NCBI GenBank assembly: GCA_002105175.1
Contig: MCGE01000003.1
Span: forward strand, 1 to 64,000
Reading direction: 5' to 3'
Origin: Absidia repens
Lineage: Eukaryota > Mucoromycota > Mucoromycetes > Mucorales > Cunninghamellaceae
DNA: 64,000 nt
The first letter of the stretch is position 1, and the number at the start of each line of letters is the position of its first letter. Shown in pieces: positions 46,430-59,458 of this stretch. A program made the translations under genes and the position numbers. The notes below the pieces were generated by a model, which saw only the letters and a list, made by a program, of their open reading frames with translations, was not told where the DNA came from and did not search any database.

Positions 46430-47117
46430 AAAAATCAAAGCAAATCATATCATTTAGGCTAAAGGTAAACTAAGCTATGATACACTGAATAGAGTTCCCT
46501 TTGAGACAATCATCATAGCAGGAGAATGGATTGACAAATATATCCAAGAAGGTCCTTGTGGGTCACCATATTTACATGCGTCGGATATTCTTGAAAATAA
46601 AGTGTGTGTCAGGTTCCAATATTGTTGCTACTTTCTTCATCGAGTGTTTCACTGGGGACCAGAATTGTTCAATTTTATTCGGACCCGAAGAGTATGGAGG
46701 CAGATCGCAGCGGTATCCACTTTCAGTTTTTTTTATTGAATTCAGGGTATTTGCCCATGATGTTTATCGGGTCATTTAAAAACTTCATAAATGGTTAGTT
46801 CTTGTTCCTATTGCTTTATCTTTTGATGTCATGATATCCAATACCGAATGCGTTATTGCATTTGTTGATGCCACATTGCTAATAGGAATGTTGCTCTTTT
46901 CCACCATCGCATTGACCGTCTTGAGTTGATATAAAAATCCAGATTCATTGAGAAACACACCATTTTTCAAGTAATCCATGTTGCTATTTTGCCATTTTAT
47001 TATATAATTGCATCGATTGCTAATATTGATTTCGCTCTTTTTCTGCCTATTCCCTTCGATCGATGACACACTGCTCAATGAGGATCGGCTCCCCATGGGC
47101 ACGCCACCCGAATGCAA
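46430..47117 (-). pseudogene. Decayed Tc1/mariner-type DDE transposase relic
   Basis: On the minus strand, the frame at 46785-47117 contains GVFLNESGFLYQLKTV, matching the VFIDEAGF segment around the second catalytic Asp (here Asn replaces Asp). After a frame change, about 46600-46720 reads LPPYSSGPNKIEQFWSPVKH, matching the LPPYSPxLNPIEQFW motif of Tc1/mariner (DDE_3) transposases, then a downstream helix region. Stops and frameshifts break it in several places and the start is missing, so it is a dead fragment. No terminal inverted repeats could be assigned. Confidence 0.72.
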
Positions 47118-47840
47118 CTGTGGGATTAATCGTGCAAAAATAATGTAGGTAAGAAAAGTAAAAAAATAGGGAAAAGAAGTCGAAGAAAGGAAGACAGAAA
47201 ATATTTAAGGGGTAGTTACTTCCGAGAAAATACAATACAAGCAGAACGTAATAAAAGGGTGAAGACGATAAACAAAATGGTACTTACTAAGATAATATTG
47301 TGGTTAAAATGTATGGTAAAAACAAAGAAATTTGGAAAGGAAAAATAAAAAATGAAGGAGGGGAAGAAAGAAGGGAGAAAGGAGAAAATCCTGAGCGTGA
47401 TCTATCAAGTGGATTTCCTCTTTAGCACTCGCTCACTTTTGGAGGGTATCTAAAAAAAAAAAAAAAGGTGACAGGCTTCACGTACACCGCATAAAGAAAT
47501 AAAAAAAAAGATTTTGAATAATTAAAGTTAAATCTATACATAATAGAGGTGATAGCCATACGTAATAAAACTTTGTGTAGATAAAAGTAAAAAACAATAG
47601 ACTGTTATTTCTATATGGGCTTCTGTAATCTCAAACTATCACTACGGTGCATATCTAATCCACGATGAATATGCTCTTTCTATGGGGCGTCCCCAAAGAA
47701 GCCATATTGAGCCAAAACAATAAATACATTCGAAGCATAGACATATAGGATATTTGCTAGTAAAAAGCAAGTTACCCTGTTTCGTATTCGAGGAGGGTTG
47801 TACACAGTGTTCCGTGCCCATCACCAGATCACAGAAAGCA
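47118..47840. other. Unassigned sequence between transposase relic and repeat copy 5
   Basis: 723 bp with no recognised gene. Purine-rich around 47330-47390 with an A run at 47452-47466. It may include the decayed 5' part of the transposon, but no motif was found. Confidence 0.4.
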
Positions 47841-48660
47841 TTTCAGATCCCGCTCGTGTGATTTTTATTTTCTCCATTTTTTTTTTGTCTGCTCTTTCAC
47901 TTTCATCTTTTCTCATCAGCATTCAACATTTTTCAGAATATGTTGGACTTAGATTAGTGTTAGGACTAGTTTAGAACGGTTTCAGCTCAGGGATTACACG
48001 ATGCATGGGGAAACCCTTTCATTTTGGATCTAGGATCTGAAGGCATCATTAGTTGACTTTTTGGAGCCTTCATAGCCTAGTTTAGTGTTAACTTGTCTCT
48101 ATATCTGAATAAAATACTATATCTGAATAAAATATGTCTCTTTTTATTTTGCTTCAATGAAAAATATCTCATTAGTCTCCCTTATGTTATGAACAATAGA
48201 TTCGATTCCTTTTCTTCTTTTTTTATTTTTGTTTTTTGTTTTATTAGCAATCAATCTCGTTTGATTGGTGTTTTGACCGCTTGTTGTGTTTCAATAAAAA
48301 TCAAAGCAAAACAAGTAAATACAGTCTGTACAGTATATAAGACCCCATTTTACGACCGTTTCTTTACCGTTCCTTTAGAATAGTATTGACCTGGCTTCAA
48401 ACCTCAAAATGGTCTCCCTCATAGTACCTCCAACAGAACCTTCTGTTAAATTCCCTGTTGGAATAAACCCTTTCATTAGTTTTAGTATCTGCCAATTCTG
48501 CTTCAATAAAATGTGACTTTAGATTTGTGTTTACCATCCATCAAATCTCACCTTAGACATAGTTATGCTTCGTCCAATAGATCCTTCCATTAAATCTCAT
48601 GCTACTATGAACCCCTCTTCTCTATTTTAGTATCCACAAACATCCTTCAATAAAGTTTGA
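47841..48660 (+). repeat. Dispersed repeat family, copy 5
   Basis: Plus-strand copy with head TTTCAGATCCCGCTCGTGTG (47841-47860). Blocks TTGGACTTAGATTAGTG, TTAGGACTAGTTTAGAACGG, TTTCAGCTCAGGGATTACAC (47980-47999), ATGCATGGGGAAACCC and a doubled CTATATCTGAATAAAATA (48095-48135). The 3' part has several AATAAAA signals and runs further than the other copies. Confidence 0.75.
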
Positions 48661-49329
48661 CATTTTATTAACTGTCCTCTGACCCATCGTATAGCCAACA
48701 ATATCACTATTATCACCATTTATTTGCTCGTACACATTCACATTCACATCCACATTCATATGTACTGTGCACGCCAAAATCACAGAGCAAGAGACATAGA
48801 ATATTTTCAAAAGGTTTTTGTTGAGACAAATGTAATGAATGGACAATGATGAGATTTGTTTTTTATTGTATCGAATAATTGATTGATTAAATGCTATCTG
48901 TAAGGGTTCGGTGTACTGTATGATGGCAAATGGTATAATGTTGGAGTAGTTCCAAGACTTGATTCCGGTCATACCTTGAATTGAGGGTCACATTTATATG
49001 CACTTGATTTCTAGAAGAGGTAAAGTTTAATCGCCGTCTACCACGAAGGGGTACAGTAAATCTTGATAGACATCCATTACAATAAGAAGAAGAAGAAGAA
49101 GATGAGAACATGTAGGTCAATATTCGTTTTTAAAAGTGAATCTCTTTTGTTTTTGTTTTTTGCCTACATCTATCTAGAGTAAACGGTCCAATAACAAATG
49201 TGAGACAAGAAAGCAATTGACTATATCAGCAACGTCCTATTTAGTCTTTTGAGAGATCAGCATAGTAATCTTACTTAGGTTACTACTATTCTAAAAGAAC
49301 ATAAGGGAAAGTAAAGGAATGTGGGTCTT

Positions 49330-49765
49330 AAATATTGTACAAGGGTTGACTTTTTTTTTTATTGAACACAACTAGTAAAACAAAGGAATATGGCGTTCAA
49401 AACATAAGAGACACTAATGAGACATATTTCATTGAAACAAGTAAAAAGAGACATGTTTTATTCGGTTATAGATGCAAACTATGGACAAGCATACACTAAA
49501 CTAAGCTAATGAAGGCTCCAAAAAGTCAACTAATGGTGCCTTCAGATCCTAGATCCAAAATGAAAGGGTTTCCCCATGCATCTTGTGATCCCTGAGCTGA
49601 AACCGTTCTAAACTAGTCCTAACACTAATCTAAGTCCAACATAATCTGAAAAATGTTGAATGGTGAAGAAAAAAAAAAGAGAAAGAAAAAAGAAAATGAA
49701 AAGGAAGGGAGCGGACAAATAAAAGCGAGGATATAAAATTCACGTGGGCGGGATTTGATTTGAGA
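49330..49765 (-). repeat. Dispersed repeat family, copy 6
   Basis: Minus-strand copy: CTAATGAGACATATTTCATTG, ATGAAAGGGTTTCCCC, TGATCCCTGAGCTGAAACC, AAACTAGTCCTAACACTAATC, ending TTCACGTGGGCGGGATTTG (49739-49757). It faces copy 5 in inverted orientation. Beyond the head (49960-50090) GTAGAATAG-type blocks resemble the left extension at 19370-19430. Confidence 0.75.
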
Positions 49766-52301
49766 TATTTCTGTGGTCGCGCTCCTGAGGGTTGTGAATA
49801 AATTTTTTTGCGGCGGATATAAAAAAGGAACATCCTTTTTTCCAACGCCCTACAACATCATCAGCATATTGGTTCTCATTCATGACAGAAACAATAACTG
49901 TTCAACATCAGCAAAGGTGTTTTTTTTATTCTCTTGTTGTCTTTGCGGAGCACAGGAGCAATTCGGCCTAGTTTAATTAACCGCTTCATTGTAGAATAGT
50001 TTGTCACTGACCGTAGAATAGCTTATCTTCTTCGATTAATTATCCTTTAAATATCATATCATACCAAATAAACTAAATTTTTACGCTATACGTAGCATAG
50101 TGATGAGATAATAATGCATGATATATGTAAATGATTGAAGAAGGAAAGGATTTTGGTTTTAGTACGTAATGGATCACACCCATCGGGATAAAAAGAAACC
50201 GTTTTCCACAAGTAAATTTCTGCTAAATAATCATAAGTGAGTGATGAAAAAGTAAATGTGTTTATTTCAAATGCGACATCAATTCAAATTGAAGTGACTC
50301 AGGAAACACTACATTATGTAAATATATATGGGTCAAAGGAGCAATAAAATCAAAATGAGTATCTTTGTTTTATTAAAAAAGAAATCAATAAATACAAATA
50401 CATATATATAATATAAACTAAAAGTATGCTAAATGTAAAGAATTGTTGCCGGCTTTAATCCAAAACCACATCTTTTAAGCCGACTAATAAGACCAAAGCA
50501 CATTGTCTTGTTTTCCCTTTTGGTTCCACCACCCAAGCTCCTTTACAAAATCAGAATCAGTGTCCCATCGCCCCCATCCCTCAACCACCAACCACCAAAA
50601 TTCGGTGTACAATGCATCTCCATGTCAATATCGCTAATTAGTTCCGATCGCTGCAAACGTGAAATCTATAACCCACAGGGTACCCAAGTAGGTGATAAAA
50701 GAGCTACAATTCTTGCAACGTAGAGGGGACCTTTTCACCTTGATATTTACTAAGGAATTCATTTTCACCTTCCCCCACCGAGATCAAAGATATGATGATT
50801 TTCCAAAATGTTTTCTGGCCAAGGTTTTTAAAAGGATTCGTTGTCGTTTTCGTTCCCCCATGTCTCGTGATAACCCATCGTGTGACTTTTGCTGAAGTGG
50901 CACCAGTGTTGCTTTCTGTTGTCAATGTTGGCTGTGTTGTTTACTTTATTCAGGTGTTCCATGAAATAAATTGTTCAGTTGACGTGAATGTATGTTAGAT
51001 GACCAAATGGTTGTAATCCCAGCTGAGTCGATCCATTATCATGAGTAGCATTTGTCAAATATAGTATTGGCGTCTGGAGATGAGATTGTAGTTTCCAAAA
51101 TGGGTCAAGTTGTAAATGATGCAACTATAATATATATATATAATGGTTAGCAGAGCAATGATTTTTATTTGACTTCATAAGAACATTGCAGGCTCATGCC
51201 AATTACCTAATTGTATCCCAAGCTAACAAATCGACACCAATTTGGTTTGTGTTGTGATTGGCACAAGATCACACCTTCAATTCGAGCCACCAGATCCTCT
51301 TCGAGCCATATCCATAACAGCCCCAGCACAATGCATCCTATTATACGTTATGCAACCTAAAATATTCTAACAAGGAAAGGCAAACAATGAGTCATATATT
51401 CAGCTAGGCCCATTTGGTATTTTTTTTTTTCATCGTATGACATGAATACTTACGCCACTTTAATTTCCTTATCGTAAGCTAGCTATCCACCAGAGTATCA
51501 AATAAAGTCAAGTTTAACGTCCTCTATGCATATACTGTTTCAAGAGAAGTACATCCACTACAGGATCACCGTTTGTCTGTGATGGAGTCACTGTGATTGG
51601 TATGGTATATTCAAGAGCGTGTCAAGTTCTTGTTGTTGTTGTTGTCGCCTTGTAGACAACCTACTGCCCAGTGGACTTTAAGAGAAAGTATATGTAAAAT
51701 GACAATCGCCGTTGATTTACTGAATTGAATAAAGTCAAGGAGAAAGAAAAAAAGGGGGTCTACTTTTTATGGTATTAAAACTCCGGGGTGGTATTGCAGT
51801 AGCATGTCATACCAATATTTTTCCTAATGCCATAAATTATTAAATTTAAAAAAAAAAAAGATCGTGAAATAATAAGCATTCCATGATATCATTTCATGAC
51901 GATTGGTTCCTCAAAACAAATAAGAATATGAATTATCATCTTTTTTAGTTTATCGCATTGAAAAAAAAAAAAAAAAATGCCTCAATTTTTTTCAAAAATT
52001 TTCACATATCGAATACATAATGCATTCAAATCTGAACCATTCTATCCTTGATATATGCACCATACTGTGCGTACAGTACTGTCCAGTACCAGCACCGTGG
52101 AAAAATGCAGGATACTACCTCTGAATTTTCTATATTAAAATGCCGCTCAGGCACATTTTGGCGGGAATCGTTTTTTTTTTTGTAAGTGAGGGATTTTATT
52201 ATAAGTACATATAAAAGCAGTAAATATTGGTATAATATAAGGAGTGAAGAGGGAATCATATATAGGTAAGTATGGGCACATGCAGGAGATATACACAGAG
52301 G
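49766..52301. other. Gene desert before kinase 3' end
   Basis: 2.5 kb with no confident gene. 50500-51000 is less AT-rich and has overlapping short ORFs on both strands (for example 50692-50895 plus and 50704-50925 minus) without a recognisable product. An (AT)n tract lies at 51130-51143, A runs at 51850-51860 and 51961-51977, and a CAGTACTGT-type palindrome at 52071-52082. Confidence 0.5.
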
Positions 52302-54151
52302 CTATTGAGAAAGACGTTTGCGTTCCTTTTCAGCAACCACACCAGGTGCTTGAGATGTCAGAGTCACCAAATTATTACGATGTTGACCTTCATGACTGAC
52401 AGCGGTGGATACATGATGGACATGATAATTTCCAGGCTCATGCTCCGTACACATATCGATATGACGCACCCAGTCGTCATTTAAAAGTCGCCTAAGCGTC
52501 CATCTTTTTCGGGGTTCCAGTTCCAATAAACCAGTAATGGCAGCACGGGCTTCCCTTGGGACCAATTTCAATAGGCCACGACTTTGTGCAAATAATTTGA
52601 AAGATCGATCACACATGCGAGGGACACGCCATGGGAATCGGCGAATAGTCATACAGATAAATATAATGCCACAAGACCAAAGATCAGATAAACGAGGATC
52701 ATATTTTGATTGTGTATATTGTTCAGGGGCAATGTATGGATCTGACCCATACACACCTATTTTTTTTAATAAAAAAAAAAAAGGAAAAAAATCGGTATTA
52801 ATATAACAATTATTATCATTCCTTCTTTTTTTTTTTTTTTTTTATACCTTTTGTTAATTGAATGGAAGATTCAAAAGGATACTTAAAAACGGTTGAGCAG
52901 CCAAAATCAATGATTTTCAAAATCCCAAATTGGTCAAGGACAAGGTTATCCAATTTTAGGTCCCGATGAGCGATACCCATCGTTTCATGCAAGTATTCCA
53001 ATCCAGTTAAGAGTTGACGCCAACAGCAAGCCATTTCTTCACGAGACATCATTCCACTCATGACAACATTAAAAAGATCATTTGGAGCATAAGCCATCAC
53101 TTGGTAAAATTGACCATCTTCTTGCACCATATCCAAGGTCTCAATAATATTTGGATGATGTAGTGTAGACCCAATGCAAAATTCAGCTGTCAGTTTTTTG
53201 ATGTAATCTTTTTCACTTTCATGCTGTAGCTGTTTTCGGAATTGTTTGACTGCCAAAATAGATTGATCTTTTGTACGTCGAATCAATCGGACGGATCCGC
53301 CAGCGCCTTTACCAATGTAACGACCTACACAGGAGAAAGGGGGGTTTGCGGGATTTCAAATAAAAATTGGCATGAGTGATTTTTCCCTTTTTTTTTTTTT
53401 TTTGGTTCCAAGGCATGTTTTTTTACCCTTACTGGCAAATATGCCTCAAAGGATTAATAAAAAAAAAATAGCGCTTCTGCATAAAAAAAATTATAATGAA
53501 TTCAAACTTACCCCATTTACCATAACGAGTTTCCAAATCATGATGGAATTGATTACCAAAAGTAAAATCAGCTGATTTTGATATGGTGGAGGAAGTCGAA
53601 GAAGAGAAAGAAGAGGATGATGCCTTTGCTGATGAAGTAGCTGACGGATGATCAACCAAGAAATTGAGACAATCTAGCCATTGTGAAGTTGGAGGTGAGG
53701 AATGATCATGTGCCACGTGATGGTGTTTTTGTTGGTAGTGGTGGTGGAAGTGCGTTTGATGATAGTATTCATTGTATTCAGGTCGTTTAAAAACAAACTG
53801 ATGAGGTAAAGAAGGGCAAATGATTGATGATGGTGAATTATTACGAGAAGAAGTGGAAGAGGAGGAAGAGGAGGAGGAGGAAGAAGAGGAGGAAGAGATA
53901 GTGGAAGTGTAAGTTGTAGGTGGAGTAGGATTGGTTGATTTATGGATGTGCTGTTGATTATTGGACAGAGATAATCGTCTTTTTGGGGCAGAGACAGCGA
54001 TTTGTAATCGTTTTGTCAAGTCAGATATATCCGCAATACTGGTATCATTGGAATGAAGGTGACGATGAGAGGCTGTTGTATGCGAGAGTGTCGGACTTGG
54101 AATTCTGGGTCGATCTGAAGTGATCATGCCATTTGTGTGAATCGAAACCAT
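52302..54151 (-). CDS. Ser/Thr protein kinase, Hal4/Hal5/Npr1-like, 523 aa
   Basis: Exons (minus): 53512-54151, 52848-53324, 52302-52756; the sum is 524 codons with stop. The N-terminal 210 residues are low-complexity (Ser runs, His-rich stretches) and probably regulatory. The kinase domain runs from about 214: [11 protein letters not shown] (P-loop), AVKQF (VAIK Lys), a catalytic loop [11 protein letters not shown] in KIIDFGCST, and [10 protein letters not shown] (APE motif), so it looks active. The [12 protein letters not shown] activation segment and the Ser-rich N-terminus resemble fungal Hal4/Sat4, Hal5 and Npr1 kinases, which control plasma-membrane transporters and ion homeostasis in yeast. 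It ends soon after subdomain XI with a short basic tail. Subfamily placement is by motif resemblance only. The second intron ends in a T-rich tract (53390-53403 on the other strand is T) and sits in normal phase 1. Confidence 0.87.
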
Positions 54152-56227
54152 TGCACTGTACTGTAGAGTGTATAATATTCTAAAATTATATGTGAAATAA
54201 TCACAAAAAAATAATTGTTTGATTAAAAGATATTGAGGGATTTTTAAGCAAGTAAATAAAAAGAGAAAGAAGAAAAGGAAAAGGGAGTGGAGTAAGGAAG
54301 AGATGGGAGTTTTTTATATATTGGCCGAAAATAAAAAAATTGGGGGGAGGGAGAAGGAAGAGGGATTAAAATAAATGAGGAGTTTATAATTTAACTCTGC
54401 CAATTTTATCATCATCATCATCACCACCACCATCATCAGGATGAACATATTAAGGTGTGACAGGAGACGATGAAACAAAGTTGACTGAAACTTTCTTTAT
54501 ACAAATAAACTCTGTCAACAGTGAAAATTCATTGCTTTTTCAAGTCATATTAAAAAAAAAAGCCTCACTTGATGAATATGTCACTTTTTTTTTAGCACTA
54601 GAGCCCTTATAATCGTCGATGCACTCACGTGGAAAAAGGTCAGTGCTGAATTTTTCATCCTATCATATTACAATGCTGATGTTGTTGTTTTATTAACATG
54701 TATGATTTAGTGCTGGAAATTTATTCCAACTGATTTATTCACTAATAAACTAGCATGATCATATCAAGTTCATACCTCCAACATAGTGAATGCATTCATG
54801 TACTCGAATTATTATGATTTCATTTTCCGATTGGTGACTAGTCGCTGCCACTTTTCTTTTCGTTTTTTTCTTTTTCCTATTTCATAAATTTTTCATTTGA
54901 AATACGCTTCAATAGTGGTTTACCGAAGAAATATATCAATTTTATTGCTGTGCATGATCTTTTCAGTCGCTTCACCGGAAAAACAAATATTTATACGATG
55001 GAAGGTTCTTACATGGTGGATTGAATTACAATGCAGGATGAAAGGAAATGTGTACAAAGCGAACATATTGACAAGACGCCCACGTCCCCCCCCCCTCTCT
55101 CTCCGTCAGTGAATGCCTAAGTGTCATCAACTCAATCTTACCTGAATGCTAGTTGACTTCGCCAAGGTTTACCGGCTTCAAATACGGCAACAACCGATAA
55201 TGATGTGACACGACTCCTATGCCAGACTACATTTCGCTCATCTATCCGCAAAGCTCTCTCGCGAATGCTTGCATTGCGCACTATGGAATACTATTGCCAA
55301 CAACTAGGCCTTACCAACAACCAATAAGTGTGGATGGATTTATACGGTGACATGAGAACTACCAAGGTCTAAAGAACAACCTCTGTAGACCTTTTCACAA
55401 CACACAGCTTCTTGGATGAACGCCCTTTTTTTTTCCCTCTCAGGCACCATATCAAACTAGTGGTACAGTGGGGGTAAGACATGTTCACAGCAGCGAATGG
55501 AAAAAAAACAAACATTGAAGACTAACACATCGGGGTTGCATTCCATGTTTATCTATATTCTTTAGTATGACTTCTGGTCAGAAGGTGGATCTGGGAATTG
55601 GTCAAGTCATTGGTAAACATGAAGAATTGTTTGGCTACACGATCGGTCAGGCGGCTCATATTCATTATTCAAGACATATTGCCTTGGGTGTATGACATGA
55701 CTCATCTGGCACTTCATATATATATATTGGATTCATTCCCATTTATCAACTTGTTGGGGGTCGTTTATGGATACAATGACTCAACACAGGCACTGACAAC
55801 AACGACACAGTACTGATAATACGATAGCCGGCGTTGTGTGACATTTCGAACCAATTGTACATACTAAGACCAAAGGACAACATGCGGTGACCTGGAAACA
55901 GGACTGAGGGCTGTTATTATGCAATATCGGACAAGCAAATCTCTTCACTAGTTATTAGCTATCATTTAGTATTTTAGTTTGTTTATAGTTTGTTTAGATT
56001 ATATAGATTTATTTGGTAGAAAATGATGATGATGGTATATATGTATACACAAACACAAATAAAAAAATTTCATGATTCCGTCTGAATCTTTGTCTCTCCC
56101 CCCCCCCTTTTTTTTTTATTTCCTTTTGTCTTTATATGTCAACCCCGTTATTTTGATATAACCACATTTATGATTTCAGTACTATATCATACGATATAAT
56201 AGGATGGTTAGCTGTGTTTGTTATGCT

Positions 56228-56267
<40 letters not shown>

Positions 56268-56947
56268 GACCATGCTATTTTGTTTATTGAGGCGATCCAA
56301 GGTGATCCTTTTAATAAAAGATATGACTTTTTTGGTCAACCGTGTGAAAAAGTGAACTATTCCAACTATCTGTGTGTGCGCTATGGATCTGACAATGTTA
56401 ACTTTTCTTTTGAAGTACAATTGGAGATGGTTAATGACTGTATCAATTATGAAATTTTTACAGGATAATTCAAAATCCTTAAAGTCACATGCTGAGACAT
56501 TAAGAGTGGAAACAGCTACTTATTTCATCAACATTTTACTGTTATTTAGAACACGTTTTTTTTTTGTCTAGCCAGCACTAAATAGAAACTATCATACAAA
56601 CAATGTACCAAAATAAAAAGACATCATAAACAAGGCACCCAATAATAAAAGGCGAACAACTCTAACAATTAGAATATTCCACCAGCACCAGTAAAAAAAA
56701 CCCCTCGAAAAAAAACAAAAACACCAATAAGTAAAACCATTCAGTCAATACACTAATAATAAAAAATTATATCATCATATCATATTTCATTACGCTAATA
56801 ACGCACCAATCAGTTTATTTATGGAGCAAGAATAAAAATAAAATAAAAAAGTGTATGTTGTAAAAATAGGCTAATTTAAAAAGAGGGAAAATGTGATATA
56901 GATACTATGTGGGAAAGGGGAAAGAGGTGGAAGGGATGATTGTAAAA
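54152..56947. other. Gene desert; possible helicase/recombinase relic and poly(A) tract
   Basis: 2.8 kb between the kinase start and the VAP 3' end. (CAT/CAC)n sequence lies at 54409-54440 and a 36-nt A run at 56230-56265. 55080-55800 is noticeably less AT-rich and may be a decayed mobile element. 56266-56465 is open in one frame (plus) but unrecognised. No intact gene seen. Confidence 0.5.
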
Positions 56948-58532
56948 CTAAAGGAAGAGATAAGTGAAAAGGAAGACTACACTACACATAATAAGTACGA
57001 CTTTGGGAGGGTATCCTTCGATAGGGTGAGGTTTTTGTAATTGTGCCAAGTGTTGATGAACAGCATCCAATGGTTGTACAGTAGGTGGTAGTTTGCGAGT
57101 CGTTCCTGCTGGAGTAGTAGTGGTAGCTGCTGTAGCATTTTGACGCAAACGCAATCCATCCAAATCCTGCTTGCTTTGTTCCAATTCATGCTGAAGTCGA
57201 ACAATTTGCTGTTGTGCCGCCACCAAGTCTTGTCGCAATTGTTGCTTTTCATCGCCATCACTGTTTGTTTCATTCTTCTTTGTTGTCAATGGCTCCGCAA
57301 TCAATGGCTCCTTTTCTTCTTTCACTTCAACCTTTGAAGGTGCCTTCACAGCTACAACTGGTGGTTGGGGGTCCACTGCCGAGACTGATGATGCTTCCCG
57401 AGTAGTTTGAGTTGTTGCAGGAGCGACTGTGACAGGGGCTGCTGTTTGAGGTGTCTCATCTACTTGGGGGGCCACGATAGGAGGTTGCTGAGGTTGCTGA
57501 GGTTGCTGAGGTTGTTGTTGTTGTTGTTGTTGCTGTTGTTCCACATTTGATACAATGGCTGATTCAAGCACATCCGGTTGTTCCTTGACAGTTTCAGTAA
57601 CAGGGTGATCCGCCGTTAATGTTGCTTTTTCTTCCTCCGATGAAGGTGCCGATCCAATGGTGTCATTATTACTGCTATTGGTTTCATGGGGAGAGCCAGC
57701 ATCATTGGAAGTAGCATTGTTGTCAGATGCAACGTATGCTGGTGGTGGTATATGAGACTAGACGGAGGTGAATATATAAATCCATGTGAGTGTGCTGCCT
57801 ATATTTACTATTTATTCACCTGACACCCGTTCATATCCCCACCCTTACCTGTGTTGCAGTATCGTTGTCTTGAGTAGGAGTGGAAGCGAAAGAGCATTTG
57901 ATCTTGTGTTGACGGATGGAGCCTTGATCTTGCTTTTCGATACGGGCCCACTGCACAAACACATACACATAAAAAACGAAAGAAAAAAAAAAGAGAGAGA
58001 AAGCTTAGTAATATTCATACCGCCAAGCAAATTCTATGATCAACTTACAATATCAGTCACTGGGATAGAATCATATTCATGGGCCTGGATTTGAGCACTT
58101 TGGACCAAAAACTTATCTTTGCATTTGAAGTCAAGAGGAGGTTCCTCCTTGAAGGGTTGTAGGATGACTGATTATAAATGACAAAACATGTATCAAGGTA
58201 CCATTAGCACGTACTCTTTCAGCCCATCACTAATCTCATTCCGTAGCTTTTCATTTCTTACCTTGTACTTCGACTTGACTGTTTCCATCGATTCTTCCGG
58301 CATTGGGACGAACACAGTATTGTTTTGGTGCTGTAGTCTTGACCTTGAAAATAACCGGTTCTGCGTTGGGATTCTTGACTAATAGTGTTTCTTTGGTGAC
58401 GCTCGTTAAAGGACCTAGAAATTAAATCATAAACCAAGTTAATAAAACAAAAAACAAACAAAAAAAAAAAAAGAAGGCAAGTATATTACGCTGAAACGTG
58501 AGCAAATCAGAAGGTTCAATAATCAAAGACAT
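56948..58532 (-). CDS. VAP/Scs2 ER membrane protein (MSP domain), 408 aa
   Basis: Exons (minus): 58490-58532, 58262-58414, 58049-58167, 57849-57950, 56948-57757; the sum is 409 codons with stop. Residues 1-125 are an MSP domain: LIIEPSDLLTFQRPLTS, TLLVKNPNAEPVIFKVKTTA, and the VAP signature FKVKTTAPKQYCVRPNAG that forms the FFAT-binding face. The middle is a Pro/Gln/Thr/Val-rich linker with a poly-Gln run (57511-57540) and QQP repeats (57480-57510). A short coiled coil follows (QDLVAAQQQIVRLQHELEQ), and the C-terminus is a single transmembrane segment VVLIMCSVVFLFTYLFL anchoring it in the ER. Family role: VAP tethers the ER to plasma membrane and other organelles by binding FFAT motifs in lipid-transfer proteins. 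The linker makes it longer than yeast Scs2 (244 aa). It lies in tandem with SUR2, itself an ER lipid enzyme; this is probably chance. Confidence 0.92.
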
Positions 58533-59458
58533 TTTGAAGAAGGAAAATAAAAGATGAAAGAGATAAAGCCAAGGGAATAAAAAGGTCAAGGCTCAAAAGA
58601 AAAAAAAATACGTTGTAGAGCTTAGAATTTTAAATCCCGCGTAACCGAAGGATTGGAGTCAAAAGGTAGATCCAATAAAAATAAATTCTCCCCACATCCC
58701 CAGTCCTTTGCCCCTCTCCTTTTAATTTATCGAGTGTATTAAATATTAAAACGAAGACCACTTTATGATTTTACGTCTATTCACCGATTTGTTCTCTTAT
58801 TTTTATGAAAACACGACATCAAAAACTCGTGAGTGCACGTGAAATGCTAAAAGCAGTGAGTGCGCCGATTAAAGTCATGGTTCTGCTATTTCTATTGTCA
58901 TCGCGTTTATGATTTCCCAATAAGGCAATCTCTTTTCTTCACAGTTGATTGAAAAACAATAAAATACTATAATGTCAATAGAGGGATTGGAGACTATATT
59001 AGAGTGAACCCTTTCCCTCCTATTAAAACAAATATCGTGATGGCTTGATTCAAGAACCCAGACATTCATGTGCCAACCAAAATGAAATCTCACATTTCCC
59101 GTTTCCATTGTTCAACCCTGGCTCGAGATGAGAAAATAAACTGGGACGATCTACATAGACTTGTATCATAAATGATGTATAAGTATGATGGTTTTTATTA
59201 TGTTCATCATATAATATGATAGGTTTAAAAAGTGGTGAGATTAATATGTAAATAGGTATGGTAAGTAAAATGAGGAAAATTTGTAAACTATTCACAATAT
59301 CAGCGCTAATAAATAGATGAATAAAAAAGAGAGAGGGGCTTTATTAAATAAATAGTACAGATAAAATGGAATAAAATGATTGAATAATGTAACTAAACTA
59401 TTAAAATGTATGAATAATGTAATCTACTGACTAAAAAAATATATGATAATATAATCTA
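58533..59458. other. Intergenic between VAP and SUR2 genes
   Basis: 926 bp, the VAP promoter and leader (minus) and the SUR2 3' flank. A stretch near 58810-58870 is less AT-rich. Weak ORFs (58875-59108 minus and 59050-59295 minus) show no family features. No gene called. Confidence 0.55.

Noticed and set aside
50500..51000. Possible small genes in the desert before the kinase
   Set aside because: Overlapping short frames on both strands, no donors or acceptors that join them, and no recognisable product.
53590..53910. Ser-rich low-complexity runs as a possible repeat element
   Set aside because: They are coding low-complexity in the kinase N-terminus, not a mobile repeat.
56214..56468. 84-codon frame with a poly-Lys start
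   Set aside because: The Lys run is a 36-nt A tract; the following open stretch has no homologue I can name and no supporting splice sites.
58875..59295. Two minus-strand frames between VAP and SUR2
   Set aside because: They overlap in different frames, are AT-rich, and have no domain or splice support.
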